Shown: positions 18,601-28,007 of the stretch, one piece after another
Layout: each line of letters begins with the position of its first letter
How positions within the stretch are numbered: the first letter of the stretch is position 1
NCBI RefSeq assembly: GCF_002155965.1
Contig: NZ_MUMH01000029.1
Span: 41,725 to 105,724, forward strand
From: Allokutzneria sp. NRRL B-24872
Lineage (GTDB): Bacteria; Actinomycetota; Actinomycetes; Mycobacteriales; Pseudonocardiaceae
Direction of reading: 5' to 3'
DNA: 64,000 bases
Notes under the pieces: generated by a model
Database searches by the model: none
What the model was told of the DNA's origin: nothing
The model's input: only the letters and a program-made list of their open reading frames with translations
Program-made: the position numbers and the translations under genes

Positions 18601-21537
18601 ATGGCGGTTCCCGTAACGGAACAGCGCAAGCTGTTCCAGCGCTCCGGCGACATGTGCGCTTTCCCTCGCTGCAAGAAGGCGCTCACGGCGAAGCAGACGG
18701 ACAGCGACCCCGTGGCGTCCTTGGGCGAGATAGCCCATATCGTGGGCGACAGCGCCAACGGCCCACGTGGTGTTTCTCCGCTGACGCCCCGCGAGCGCAA
18801 TCAGTACGAGAACCTTATTCTCCTCTGCAACTACCACCACCGGCTCATCGATTCACAACCCGACACCTGGACAGTCTCGCGGCTTGACGCGATGAAGCGG
18901 ACTCATGAGGAATGGGTGCGGTTCCGGCTCGGCTCGATCGATCCCGTGACAGGCACGGCCGATCGATGCGCCCACCCCGGGAGTGACTTCATCGAGTGGT
19001 TCATCACCGAGGCCGAGCGCTGGCCCGCCGTCGACTCCCCGATCGACCGGGCGCTTCTGGGTATCCATGCTGCGCTGCCTCTCCCACCGGGATCACCGGA
19101 GTCGCTGTCAACACAGCTGCCCGAGTACGTGTGCCGTGATGTGGACGGCGAACTCCGTGAAGCGGTTGGCGACGCAGCGCGCCGAAGCGGCTTCATCGTC
19201 GTCGTAGGGCCATCGGCATCGGGCAAGACGCGATCGGTGTACGAGGCTGTGCGCGCCCGACTGTCCGACTGGCGGATGATTATCCCGCCGACGGCGGGCG
19301 ATCTGGACGAGCTGCTGCTCTCGGGAATCCCGTTGGACCGCTCGGTCATCTGGCTCGACGAGCTCGCCCGCTATCTGGATCCCGGCACGCTAAGCCTGCG
19401 TGCCATCCGCAGGATTCTCGCGGAGCAGAACGGCCCACTTCTTGTCATCGGGACTATGTGGTCCGCAGATTTCGACCGCTTGTGCATCCCGCCTGTCGAG
19501 GACCACACGCGGGATGTGAACGCCGACGCCGCCGCGATCCTCCGCCTGGCAACCAGATTCGATCTCCTCCCCGCATTCACCGAGACTGAACACCGGCGAG
19601 CGGCGGAGATCGGTCAACGAGATCCCCGGGTCCGCGAGGCGATCGAGCGCTCGGCAGACGCGGCGATTCCATCGTGCCTGGCGTGCGCGCCTGAGCTGAT
19701 CCGCCGTTGGGAGCAGCCCAGCGACCCGGTAGGCGCGGCCGTCGTTACCGCCGCCGTCGAGGCGCGGCTGTGCGGCCACCCCGCGGTCATCCCGCCGGGC
19801 CTCCTGCGGGCGCTCACCGAGGAATATCTGACTAGTGCGCAAAAGGCGACGGCGACGGCCGGCTGGTTCGACTCAGCGCTGCAGTGGGCGTTGCGTCCGG
19901 TCCGCGGGGACGTCGCCTTGCTGACCCCGGCGGCGCGCCGCGTCGGGGAACTCGATGGCTACCAGGCGTCGGACATCCTCGCGCACCGCGCGGCACAACG
20001 CTACGCAGCGCGTCGGGAGTCTCCGGACAAGCCCTGGGAGGTCCTGGTCGAGCGCTCTGATTACCAGGCGTGCCACATCATCGGACTGTTCGCCAGCTCA
20101 TGCGGCTACCGCGACCACGCCGTGGCCGCGTGGAGCCGCCTGGCCGAGGCTGGCGACACCGCCTCCATGGCCTCGCTCGGGCTTGACTGCTTGGACGACG
20201 GCGATGACGAAGGAGCGGCCACCTGGTATCGCCGCGCGGTCGACGCCGGGAACAGCGGGGCGATGGCGACTCTCGCGGCCACATTGGACAAGCTCGGCCG
20301 AACCAAAGAGGCGCTCGCCTGGCTTCGCAAGGGCGCGGAGGCCGGCGTGCCGGGCGCCATGATCGGCCTCGGCCAGTCGCTACAGGTCGACGGCGACTAT
20401 CAGGAGGCGCGGCACTGGTACGAAGCGGCATCGGATGCCGGTGACAACGGCATGGGCGAGCTCTTCCTTGGCTGCATGCTGCGCGATCAAGGGGACCTGG
20501 AGGCCGCCGTCGAATGCCTGCATGCGGCAGCTGAAGCCGCGCGCGTCTTCACTGGCCCTGAATTCCTCCACATGCCACTGCCTGTCGGGGTGACTGACTC
20601 CGCGATCAGAAAGCACCGTGCGGCTTTCGCCACCACGTATACGAGCGCAGCGCTCTGCCTCGGCGAGATCTACCTGTCGCAGGAACGCTCCGAGGAAGCG
20701 AAGATCTGGCTTCAGCGCGCCGCAGACCTCGGACGCGTAGAAGCGATGATGAAACTCGGTGAACTGATCTGGCACGAAGGCGAGCACGAACGCGCCTTGA
20801 CCTGGCTCAGGCCAGCCGCGGAGGCAGGCGAGACGCAGGCCATGCTCTACGTGGCTATGACGCTGGACGAGCAGGAAGAGACCGGCGAGGCGGACACTTG
20901 GTACCGGAAAGCCGCGCAAGCAGGACATCCGCTGGCCCCGGGCCGCTACGCAATCTTCCTTCACGAGCAGGGCGACACCGGGCAGGCGCGGGAGTGGCTG
21001 GCCAAGGCTCGTGAGGTGGACGACCCGGTGGTCGACATGGTTTTCGCAGCAATGAGCGGGGCGGACAGCGAACAGGAGGTGCGCGTTAGCCCACTGGACC
21101 CCGGCGAGCTGAACGACGCGATCAGTTGGACTCCGCTAGCGCACACCTGCGGATGCGTCGCGGACTGGGGCTGGGACATGGAACAGGCCAACCCGATGCA
21201 CTTCATGCAGTGGTGCGCTGACGTAATCAGTGCGGAATGCCCATGGCACACAGCGGACCAATCCCTGAAGGACAGACCGCCCCTCCTCGTCCGCAACCTG
21301 CCGCACGGCCCAGCCTTCTACGCGCGGGCCGCCTCCGGCGTGGACGTGGAACTCGGACAGCGCATCGCCTCGGGCATCCAGGACCTGCTCACGATGGCCG
21401 AGAACGGAGACGAGGCAGGCATCCTGGCCACCATCCCACCTGACTATCGATCCTGGCTCGAATCCCAGCAGTACGACGTGGTCGCAGAATGGTTCAACTC
21501 ACGCTTGACGAACCTGATCCTCAACCGTGGTACGTAA
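18601..21537 (+). CDS. HNH endonuclease / P-loop NTPase / Sel1-TPR repeat protein, candidate defence protein
   Basis: This 978-residue protein starts with an HNH nuclease module (about 10-105) showing C19, C24, H46 (EIAHIVGD), N71 and CNYHH (C76, H79, H80). A P-loop domain follows with Walker A GPSASGKT (203-210) and a Walker B-like SVIWLDELARYL (248-259). From about residue 500 to 850 there are repeated Sel1/TPR units (for example AGDTASMASLGLDCLDDG, AGNSGAMATLAATLDKLG). This effector-switch-repeat layout resembles NLR-type immune proteins, with HNH as the effector. It is not a family I can name. ATG 18601. It is divergent from the STAND gene and the two may work together; that is inference. 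Confidence 0.7.
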   Translation: MAVPVTEQRKLFQRSGDMCAFPRCKKALTAKQTDSDPVASLGEIAHIVGDSANGPRGVSPLTPRERNQYENLILLCNYHHRLIDSQPDTWTVSRLDAMKRTHEEWVRFRLGSIDPVTGTADRCAHPGSDFIEWFITEAERWPAVDSPIDRALLGIHAALPLPPGSPESLSTQLPEYVCRDVDGELREAVGDAARRSGFIVVVGPSASGKTRSVYEAVRARLSDWRMIIPPTAGDLDELLLSGIPLDRSVIWLDELARYLDPGTLSLRAIRRILAEQNGPLLVIGTMWSADFDRLCIPPVEDHTRDVNADAAAILRLATRFDLLPAFTETEHRRAAEIGQRDPRVREAIERSADAAIPSCLACAPELIRRWEQPSDPVGAAVVTAAVEARLCGHPAVIPPGLLRALTEEYLTSAQKATATAGWFDSALQWALRPVRGDVALLTPAARRVGELDGYQASDILAHRAAQRYAARRESPDKPWEVLVERSDYQACHIIGLFASSCGYRDHAVAAWSRLAEAGDTASMASLGLDCLDDGDDEGAATWYRRAVDAGNSGAMATLAATLDKLGRTKEALAWLRKGAEAGVPGAMIGLGQSLQVDGDYQEARHWYEAASDAGDNGMGELFLGCMLRDQGDLEAAVECLHAAAEAARVFTGPEFLHMPLPVGVTDSAIRKHRAAFATTYTSAALCLGEIYLSQERSEEAKIWLQRAADLGRVEAMMKLGELIWHEGEHERALTWLRPAAEAGETQAMLYVAMTLDEQEETGEADTWYRKAAQAGHPLAPGRYAIFLHEQGDTGQAREWLAKAREVDDPVVDMVFAAMSGADSEQEVRVSPLDPGELNDAISWTPLAHTCGCVADWGWDMEQANPMHFMQWCADVISAECPWHTADQSLKDRPPLLVRNLPHGPAFYARAASGVDVELGQRIASGIQDLLTMAENGDEAGILATIPPDYRSWLESQQYDVVAEWFNSRLTNLILNRGT

Positions 21538-21833
21538 GCGAATTCCCGGTCAGTCGGTTCGTTGTAGCCGTATCCGGCCGTCGACAGTCCCGCCGGGAAC
21601 GCATGCTCGTCGATCCCCTTGCACAACTCGATGGCCATTATCTGGTGGTTCACATCAGTGTCGGTCACGTCTTCATCATCTTGCGGGAATCGACACTGTT
21701 AAGAGATGAGCGTGAGGATCACCCGATCGACAACCTTGCACCCGCCAGTTAGTGACCCGGTCGCCGGACCGTCGATGTCGGTAGCGACCGATACCGTCGT
21801 GCACCTCGACGCTCCCTGGGAAGGACGGCCCGG
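21538..21833. other. Intergenic region between two HNH genes
   Basis: About 300 bases lie between two same-strand genes. No convincing ORF, hairpin or repeat was seen. The ribosome site for the next gene (GGAAGGA) lies at the right end. The two flanking genes may have separate promoters. Confidence 0.4.
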
Positions 21834-22994
21834 ATGTCCGCAAGCGCGCACCAAAAGCGTGCCAGGAAGTACCACCACATCGCACCCAACGAGTACGTCT
21901 ACGTCTCTTATGAGGACTACTGTCGGCAGTGGCAGGTCGATCCTGACTGCGTGAAAGCGAACGACCGCGAACTCGGCAGGATGGAAAGCCACATCGTCCG
22001 GACCGCTGTGTACCGCCTGATCGCGCTGCGCTGGGCAGCGGTGTCCGGAGAGCGAGACTCGCTGCCCGATCCACGGCTGGTCAATCCCGAGCTGCGCACC
22101 CGGGCTACCCGCAACGTGCTACATCTCGCCGCCGACCTTCTCTCCAGGTTCACCCTCGAAGCACGAGGCGCGGGATGGTCCTGGCACGAACTCGCCACAT
22201 TCGAATCTGTGGCGCAGCAGATCCCAGAATGGGCCAGCACGCAGACGTTGACCTGGGGCTGTGGGGATTGCAATCAGAAGATCACCGATCGCGGTCCTCA
22301 CGGTCACCCCAGCGACCGCGAATCTGGACACGCCGCCGATTGCACACGCCACGACCAAGAGATCGCCGCCTACGAACGCAGGGCTCGCCCGGTGATCGAC
22401 CCGACGCTCCTCCGCGCCGGTCCACAAAGCGAAGAGGACAACAGCACCCAGAACCTCTGCCGCACCGTCCGGTCCAACCGTTGTAGTTGCGCGCGTTGCT
22501 TCTACTGCGAACGAACATTGGCCTCCCGCCGACACGAGCACGACCACTTCCCAGTTCCCCGATCGACTGGCGGTCGCCGAGTAGTGCCAGCCTGTCTGGA
22601 CTGCCACGAACTGAAAGACCAGTACAACCTCTGCAACTGGCCCCGCGCCGATCTCGCAGCTGCATGGCGCAACATCCTCGCATGCCTCAAGCACGAGAGC
22701 TTTCCGGACAGCGACGACCTCACCTATCTACGGAGGACCTGCTGGTGGGAAGAACAGCCGGATAGCAGCGACGACGCTGTCATCGCCCGATGGGCCGAAC
22801 TCTCACCTCTCAGCCGCGTGCTGTACGCGAAGGCGCGTGCTGGGAAAGAACGCTACAAATACGCCCTCTCCAACAACGCCACCCTCACTCGCACCGACGC
22901 CGAGAACGCGATCGTCGGATCAGATCCACTCATCCGTGTTCATTCAGACGTCGACAGGGCCTTTTCGACGCGGACACCGGAAAGAGATGCCTAG
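21834..22994 (+). CDS. HNH endonuclease with additional zinc-finger motif
   Basis: The protein has 386 residues. A C-terminal HNH core spans about 222-258: CFYC (C222, C225), HEHDH (234-238) and CLDCH (C254, C257, H258). A second metal-binding cluster lies ahead of it (CGDC at 143-146 and C170/H173). The N-terminal 130 residues are not recognised. ATG 21834 is preceded by GGAAGGA. It follows the HNH/P-loop gene on the same strand, inside the proposed defence island. Its target is unknown; a restriction-like nuclease is the most likely reading. Confidence 0.75.
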   Translation: MSASAHQKRARKYHHIAPNEYVYVSYEDYCRQWQVDPDCVKANDRELGRMESHIVRTAVYRLIALRWAAVSGERDSLPDPRLVNPELRTRATRNVLHLAADLLSRFTLEARGAGWSWHELATFESVAQQIPEWASTQTLTWGCGDCNQKITDRGPHGHPSDRESGHAADCTRHDQEIAAYERRARPVIDPTLLRAGPQSEEDNSTQNLCRTVRSNRCSCARCFYCERTLASRRHEHDHFPVPRSTGGRRVVPACLDCHELKDQYNLCNWPRADLAAAWRNILACLKHESFPDSDDLTYLRRTCWWEEQPDSSDDAVIARWAELSPLSRVLYAKARAGKERYKYALSNNATLTRTDAENAIVGSDPLIRVHSDVDRAFSTRTPERDA

Positions 22995-23217
22995 ACAGGT
23001 TCAGCTGCGGTTGATCCACACGTTCTGATGCTGCTACCGTCCCGGCTTGATGGCTCCGGCGGGAGCCCCGCCGCACCAGCACCCGGCTTGCTGGAAGTCA
23101 CGGCCCCAGGGATCACGAGGTCCTCCGCCTTCACACACTGAGCAACCATGGCGTGCAAGCAGATCCATCGGTCGATGTGTTCGCCGAGCCGGGGCGGTGA
23201 AGACAAGGGACGACCAG

Positions 23218-24225
23218 ATGTCGAGGAACACTTCCGGCTGCGCCATCAACGCGCGGCGGCTCTACACCGGCGAGCCGCACCGTCTGGCCGGGCGAAGCGT
23301 CGCCGCCACCACAAGGGCATCGACAGCGCTGCAGCGAAGTCTTGCACTGGACACGGTTTCGCCCCGGCAGCACGAACTGGAAGCGAGCATTCTGCTCGCC
23401 GCCAGCCGTGTATCAAGCGTCCTCTACGACAGGCGCAGACACAGTGCCTATCCACTCCACTACGTTGTCCCCCAGCCGGAGCGGCTGGAGCTGGCGTTGG
23501 CGCCAGGTGCGTTGGAGCCGCTGGTGTTTGCCATGCTGCCCACGTACCACGAGGACAACGAACTTGTTGGCGCGCCGGGATTGCGCGCTACTCCTGGCCG
23601 TAACGGCGTCACCTTGAACTTGCTCGATCCCACCGGGACGCCGACCGATGCGCAGGTCTTTCTCAGGGGTGTCAGTCGGAAGGACTGGGCGATGGCCGTG
23701 GCCGCCGTGGACGCGCGCAGCGCCCTACCTTCTTTTGTTCATGAACAGCGGCTCAGCGTGCATGAACGCCGTTTTCTGCGGCGGTACCCGTTCTTCGACG
23801 CGCATCCGATGCTGGCGAGCGCGATGCTGCGCCGTCTGCACCTTCTTCACTCCGCGTGCTGGGTCAGCATCTGGACTGCGGACCTCGCCGTGAAGGTCGA
23901 GTGGTGCGGCGGCCCCTCGCTGCGCGAGGTCACGCGCCTGCTCACCCATCCTCGTTTCGGGCTCTTGGGGTCAGAGATCAGCTTGCCTGACCGCACTGTC
24001 CTCGACGATCACAGGTCGCTGCATTCGGTCACTTTCCAGGGCCCTGCTCTTCCTGTTCATGCCACTTGGAAGCCCATGCGAGGCTTTCCCGAAGGTGCGC
24101 TGCTTCTGCGCCCGCACGCCTCATGTCATCACAAGACCGAGGTTTCGCCCACAACGCGCACGCCACGGTCATCACCGGCAGGTGTTGCACGTCGACGCGT
24201 CCTGGGGAGGCCGGGGCTCGCTTGA
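23218..24225 (+). CDS. Unknown protein, first of a tandem paralogous pair
   Basis: ATG 23218 (ribosome site GGGA upstream) gives 335 residues. The protein shares landmarks with the gene at 24620: YTGEPHRLAGR near the N-terminus, GAPGLR in the middle, and LLTHPRFGLLG towards the end, in the same order. No known domain or catalytic motif was recognised. The C-terminal 30 residues look unrelated to the paralogue and may reflect a changed end. Its position between HNH genes and a small membrane protein suggests an accessory, possibly defence, role, which is inference only. Confidence 0.65.
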   Translation: MSRNTSGCAINARRLYTGEPHRLAGRSVAATTRASTALQRSLALDTVSPRQHELEASILLAASRVSSVLYDRRRHSAYPLHYVVPQPERLELALAPGALEPLVFAMLPTYHEDNELVGAPGLRATPGRNGVTLNLLDPTGTPTDAQVFLRGVSRKDWAMAVAAVDARSALPSFVHEQRLSVHERRFLRRYPFFDAHPMLASAMLRRLHLLHSACWVSIWTADLAVKVEWCGGPSLREVTRLLTHPRFGLLGSEISLPDRTVLDDHRSLHSVTFQGPALPVHATWKPMRGFPEGALLLRPHASCHHKTEVSPTTRTPRSSPAGVARRRVLGRPGLA

Positions 24226-24619
24226 GGCGACGCCGCATCAGTCCGGCCTCGCCGGGCTCTCAACCTGCTGGGCGAATCGAGAGCACGCCGGCGTCATGTC
24301 GAACACGGACGTCCGCGGTCCCGGCTTTGACACAGCGCGACGCGGGAGTAATGCGACGCGGTGGATCACTTGGCGTACGGCGGTCCCCATCGGCGACGCC
24401 GGATCGAGGTACTGAGCCAGGCTGCATCGGAGTGCTAGAGTCCACTTGAAGATCACCGTAGTACCCGGCACCGAGGGTCCGGGGCCCATCGACCGAGAAC
24501 CCAGACGATCGGTCGAAGGCATAGAGGATGCGGGTCATCCGCCTCACGTTCGTCAACTTTGTGCCGTCAGCGTGGCTGAGGCGTGTCGATTGTTGGTCTG
24601 GGCAACACGGAGACGCGCG
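24226..24619. other. Intergenic region between tandem paralogues
   Basis: About 390 bases without a credible gene. The open frames on the opposite strand (24238-24522, 24260-24982) have no motifs. A promoter for the downstream gene is likely here (a tagagt hexamer near 24435 is a weak -10 candidate). No strong hairpin was seen. Confidence 0.35.
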
Positions 24620-25591
24620 ATGTCCAACCACAATCCCGGCAGCACCTCCTCCGCTCGGATCCGGGCTCCGTACACGGGCGAGCCCAAGCGGCTCGCAGCC
24701 CGAGGAACGGGTCGCCGGAGCGACCCGGTGGGCTTGGACCGATGCAGCCCCCAGCAGCTCAAGCTCCGCGCCGCCTTGGCATTCTTTCTGCTGAACTCCG
24801 ACGCGACCCCACCTCAAGCTCGTAACGCTCCGGAACCATCTCCCTTCCAATACTCCGGCGCAGACCGATTGATGGCGAACGACATCCGGTTCTCGCCGCG
24901 CTATGACGAGTTCGCGATCCTCACGGAGATGGCAGATCACCTGCTGCAGACCATCACCTCCGCGACTGGTCAAGGGGTTCACGGGATACCCGGACTGCGC
25001 CCACTGGAAGCGGCCAATAACGGCGAGTACCTTAAATTCCTACACCTGCCCACTCAGGCGATTCTGAGCTTTCGCCACTTTGACTATTTCGCGCCGAATC
25101 AGCGAGCCCCGGAACGGTTCTTCGACTCCCATTGGCGAAGCGTCAATAGATCATGCGAGATGACCGAGAGGGAACGCTCACGCTGGAACGATGTCCCGGT
25201 CCTGCACCCCGACGCTGAACGCCTGCTCGCAGGGCTTATCAGTCGCCTGTGGACTCGGAGCAAGACCGAGCGGTGGGCAGTAAGCGCGCTGACCCGCGAC
25301 GCCTTCGACCGCAAAGACTTCACAGGCTCCGGCGATGACTACCGCTACCTAGATGGCCGAGGAACAACACTCCATCTCCGCTGGGGCGGAATGTTCGCTG
25401 TCCCAGCGGTAGACGTCGCACACTGCCTGACCCATCCCCGTATTGGAATCGCGGGTGCGCAAGCAGTATGTCACACCGACAACACCGCCGAGGTACGACT
25501 AGGCGAAGCCTGCTTGATGCTGGAGCGACGGCAATTTCCATGGGACTTGGTACAACACTTCACCCAGGGCAGGTACGTCCGTGCCAAGTGA
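24620..25591 (+). CDS. Unknown protein, second of a tandem paralogous pair
   Basis: ATG 24620 gives 323 residues. Shared landmarks with the 23218 gene are APYTGEPKRLAARG, GIPGLRPLE and CLTHPRIGIAG; overall identity is low. No family was recognised. The end overlaps the small membrane-protein gene at 25581 by 11 bases, so the two are probably co-translated. An upstream in-frame start at 24446 exists, but the alignment with the paralogue begins after 24620. Confidence 0.65.
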   Translation: MSNHNPGSTSSARIRAPYTGEPKRLAARGTGRRSDPVGLDRCSPQQLKLRAALAFFLLNSDATPPQARNAPEPSPFQYSGADRLMANDIRFSPRYDEFAILTEMADHLLQTITSATGQGVHGIPGLRPLEAANNGEYLKFLHLPTQAILSFRHFDYFAPNQRAPERFFDSHWRSVNRSCEMTERERSRWNDVPVLHPDAERLLAGLISRLWTRSKTERWAVSALTRDAFDRKDFTGSGDDYRYLDGRGTTLHLRWGGMFAVPAVDVAHCLTHPRIGIAGAQAVCHTDNTAEVRLGEACLMLERRQFPWDLVQHFTQGRYVRAK

Positions 25592-25823
25592 CATCTTCCA
25601 CGACCTTCTAGCGACGCTGCCCGCCGCTCCGCCCTGGAATGGTTTCGCCGAAATCGCGGCAGGCGCCGTCAACTACAGCATCACAATCCTCTCGACTGCC
25701 ATCATCGCCTACATAGGCGCAGCGATCGCCGTCGCCTTGTTCCACCCCGATCAAAAACGGCGCGCCGACGCGCGAGCGGTACTGAACAGCGTCCTTCGCT
25801 TCATCCGACGACCTCGAAGATAG
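25581..25823 (+). CDS. Small membrane protein
   Basis: GTG 25581 gives 80 residues with one strong hydrophobic helix (about 31-53, ITILSTAIIAYIGAAIAVAL) followed by a basic tail ending RFIRRPRR. It overlaps the previous gene by 11 bases and is probably coupled to it. No family was recognised. It ends 55 bases before the convergent RiPP cluster. Confidence 0.6.
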   Translation: MPSDIFHDLLATLPAAPPWNGFAEIAAGAVNYSITILSTAIIAYIGAAIAVALFHPDQKRRADARAVLNSVLRFIRRPRR

Positions 25824-25878
25824 TAGGCAACACAACGATAAAGTCGACCTGACCTGTTCGAGCAACCGCACGGCGCCA

Positions 25879-27021
25879 TCAGGGTCGCGAGCCTGGTCCC
25901 CGCAACCGCTGCGCCAACCCGGTGCTCACTGCCATTGCTGCGGTCTGCGTCGAGTTGAGCAGGCTCTGTGAGAGCGGGTCCGGCAGTGTTGCGGCCCCCA
26001 GGCAGGCGGCGTTCACCAGGCCGGTGAGCCTCGCGCGATGTTCGCTGGTTATAGCGATTTGTGCGCCGCGGTAGCGCAGTACCTCGCGTGCGGCGTAGCC
26101 GTCTCCTGATGCGATCACCTCGTCGGTCACCTGGGCGAGTACTCGACTGGCGGCGTCTGCGTCGATGGCTCCGCCGAGAATGGTGATGGTGAGTCCGAGC
26201 TGGGCGCGGAAGACCGCGTAGCCGGGCATCGGTTGGTACTCAACGAACCGAGCGATCATCGCGGAGATATTCCGGTGGGCGGACGTGCTGTCCGTGTCGG
26301 TGCACATCACCTTCAGGCAGGCGGCGACTTGGCGTTCCCACGGCTGCTCCGGCGTGCTTTCGGCCAGTGCTTCCCGTGCTGCCGTTGGGTTTCCGTTCAT
26401 GCAGTGGGCCACGATGGTGGCCTGTCGGCCTTCCATGAGGTGCAGGCCGATCCCTCGGTGAGCGCGGGCGTGGGCAACCGCGTCGTCCCATCGTCCCGCG
26501 AGCGCCAAGGCCCGGATGCCGTCCCCGATCAGGTGCAGCCACACCCATTCGCGCAGTTTGTGGTGTTCGGCGCGGGTGCCGGCGAGGTTGCCCAGCGGCA
26601 GGGTGTGTCCATCGATGACCAGGTCGGTATTGGACGTGACGGCCTGGAACATCGCCGTCAGCAGTCGCAGCGCCTGGTCGCCCTCATGGGCGCGGAGTTG
26701 GAGCCGAGCGAGGTTGAGGACGGGTTCAAGCATGTAGCGGGCCTGGTGCACGGTGAGCGGCTGGTTGGCGGCGCGGTAGAGGTTGATGTGCTGCCAGCAC
26801 AGGTCGCGGGCCAGGTCCGGCAGGCCGCAGTCGCTGGCGATCAAGGCGGCCTTGTTCAAGGCGTGCGCACCCTCAGCCAACCGATCCACGCCGTCTCGTG
26901 TTGCGGCGTCCGCAATGTCGGCGACCTCCTGAACGCGCTCGGGCAAGGCTGGGCAGGCGGGCCGGGGACGACCCAGCAGCGGGAAACGGCGGACGACGGC
27001 GGCCAGCGTGGCGGGGTTCAT
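25879..27021 (-). CDS. Helical-repeat (TPR-like) protein of the FxLD lanthipeptide cluster
   Basis: ATG 27021 lies 2 bases after the stop of the upstream lyase-like gene and gives 380 residues. The sequence is all-alpha and repeat-like (LPDLARDLCWQHINLYRAA, LAGRWDDAVAHARAH), like the C-terminal TPR parts of actinomycete regulators but without an N-terminal HTH. It is the last gene of the RiPP operon. A regulatory or scaffold role is inferred; no catalytic motif is visible. A longer frame to 27684 overlaps the preceding gene and is rejected. Confidence 0.65.
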   Translation of the reverse strand: MNPATLAAVVRRFPLLGRPRPACPALPERVQEVADIADAATRDGVDRLAEGAHALNKAALIASDCGLPDLARDLCWQHINLYRAANQPLTVHQARYMLEPVLNLARLQLRAHEGDQALRLLTAMFQAVTSNTDLVIDGHTLPLGNLAGTRAEHHKLREWVWLHLIGDGIRALALAGRWDDAVAHARAHRGIGLHLMEGRQATIVAHCMNGNPTAAREALAESTPEQPWERQVAACLKVMCTDTDSTSAHRNISAMIARFVEYQPMPGYAVFRAQLGLTITILGGAIDADAASRVLAQVTDEVIASGDGYAAREVLRYRGAQIAITSEHRARLTGLVNAACLGAATLPDPLSQSLLNSTQTAAMAVSTGLAQRLRGPGSRP

Positions 27022-27023
27022 GA

Positions 27024-28007
27024 TCAGCTCCGGGGCAGCAAGGCCGCCGTCGCGGCGCGGGCGAGGATGCCTTGGCTGGTGGCCGAGAGGCCGAACCGGT
27101 TCCAGTGGAAGATCACGACGTGGGTGAGGATTGCCCGGAGGCCCCGGTCCAGGTGCCCTTCCGCGGCGTCGTGACCGAGCTGGTGGCCGGCGGTGCGGAA
27201 GGCCGCGAGCCAGGAAGCGGCGTGCGCGACCGGACCACGAGGCGTGAAAAGGTTGCTGGCGGCCAGATTGGGGATCGACAGGAGCACGCGCACGTTGTCC
27301 GCCAACGTGTTGAGGCGTGCAGTGTCGGCAGGTGCGGGTCGCAGTCGGGCGACTCTGTCGAAGACGTCGCCGCACTCGAAGGTGTCGAACCCGGCGGCGC
27401 GCATCAATCCGCTGAGCAGCAGGAGGGAGAGTTCGCGGCGGCCGAGGCCGGGGGCGGGGTGGCGCAGGTAGTCGAGTACGCCTGCGCTGTCGGCGCAGAA
27501 CAGGTCGTGGACGGTGTGCAGTGCGGTCGGGCCGCCGAAGGCGGCGGTCTCCGGCTCGTACACCGTCGGCCACCAGCGCTGGATGACTCCGCTGTCGGTC
27601 AGCTCGTCGAGCACGCGGTTGACGGCGGTGGTGTGCGTGCCCAGAAAGCGCAGTCGCCAGCAGGGGTGTTTGCGCAGGAACCACCAGCCGGCCACCGCCC
27701 CTTCTGTGCGGAGCTGGTCCAGGGCCGGTCCGAGGCGCGCGGCGCCGATCATCTCGGCGGCCGACCAGTCGGGGAACTGGACGCGCACCTGGTACCAGGC
27801 GTGCTCAACTCGGTGTTGCAGGGCTGCGAGCCCGGCGGCCTGGTAGGTCTGCACGGCGTCATCGAGGTCAGCGGGGTCCAGGCGGTGCTTGGCCGCGGTG
27901 GCACCGAGGTCGGCTCCTGCGAGAACCGCCAGCACGTCGGTGGCCAGGTCGGAGAGCGCGGGAGTCCGGCGCGGGGTGGTCAGGTGATCAGCAGGCATGC
28001 GTCCCAT
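27024..28007 (-). CDS. Thiopeptide-type bacteriocin biosynthesis protein (SpaB_C/lyase-like)
   Basis: The 327-residue protein contains AWYQVRVQFPDW followed by WWFLRKHPCWRLRFLG, the usual signature of SpaB_C (thiopeptide-type biosynthesis) domains. In class I lanthipeptide synthesis these act in glutamate elimination from tRNA-glutamylated Ser/Thr. Start is ATG 28007 or ATG 27998; either overlaps the end of lanC. Since the LanB here also seems to have a C-terminal SpaB_C-like part, this stand-alone copy may be an additional lyase or partner. Confidence 0.78.
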   Translation of the reverse strand: MGRMPADHLTTPRRTPALSDLATDVLAVLAGADLGATAAKHRLDPADLDDAVQTYQAAGLAALQHRVEHAWYQVRVQFPDWSAAEMIGAARLGPALDQLRTEGAVAGWWFLRKHPCWRLRFLGTHTTAVNRVLDELTDSGVIQRWWPTVYEPETAAFGGPTALHTVHDLFCADSAGVLDYLRHPAPGLGRRELSLLLLSGLMRAAGFDTFECGDVFDRVARLRPAPADTARLNTLADNVRVLLSIPNLAASNLFTPRGPVAHAASWLAAFRTAGHQLGHDAAEGHLDRGLRAILTHVVIFHWNRFGLSATSQGILARAATAALLPRS

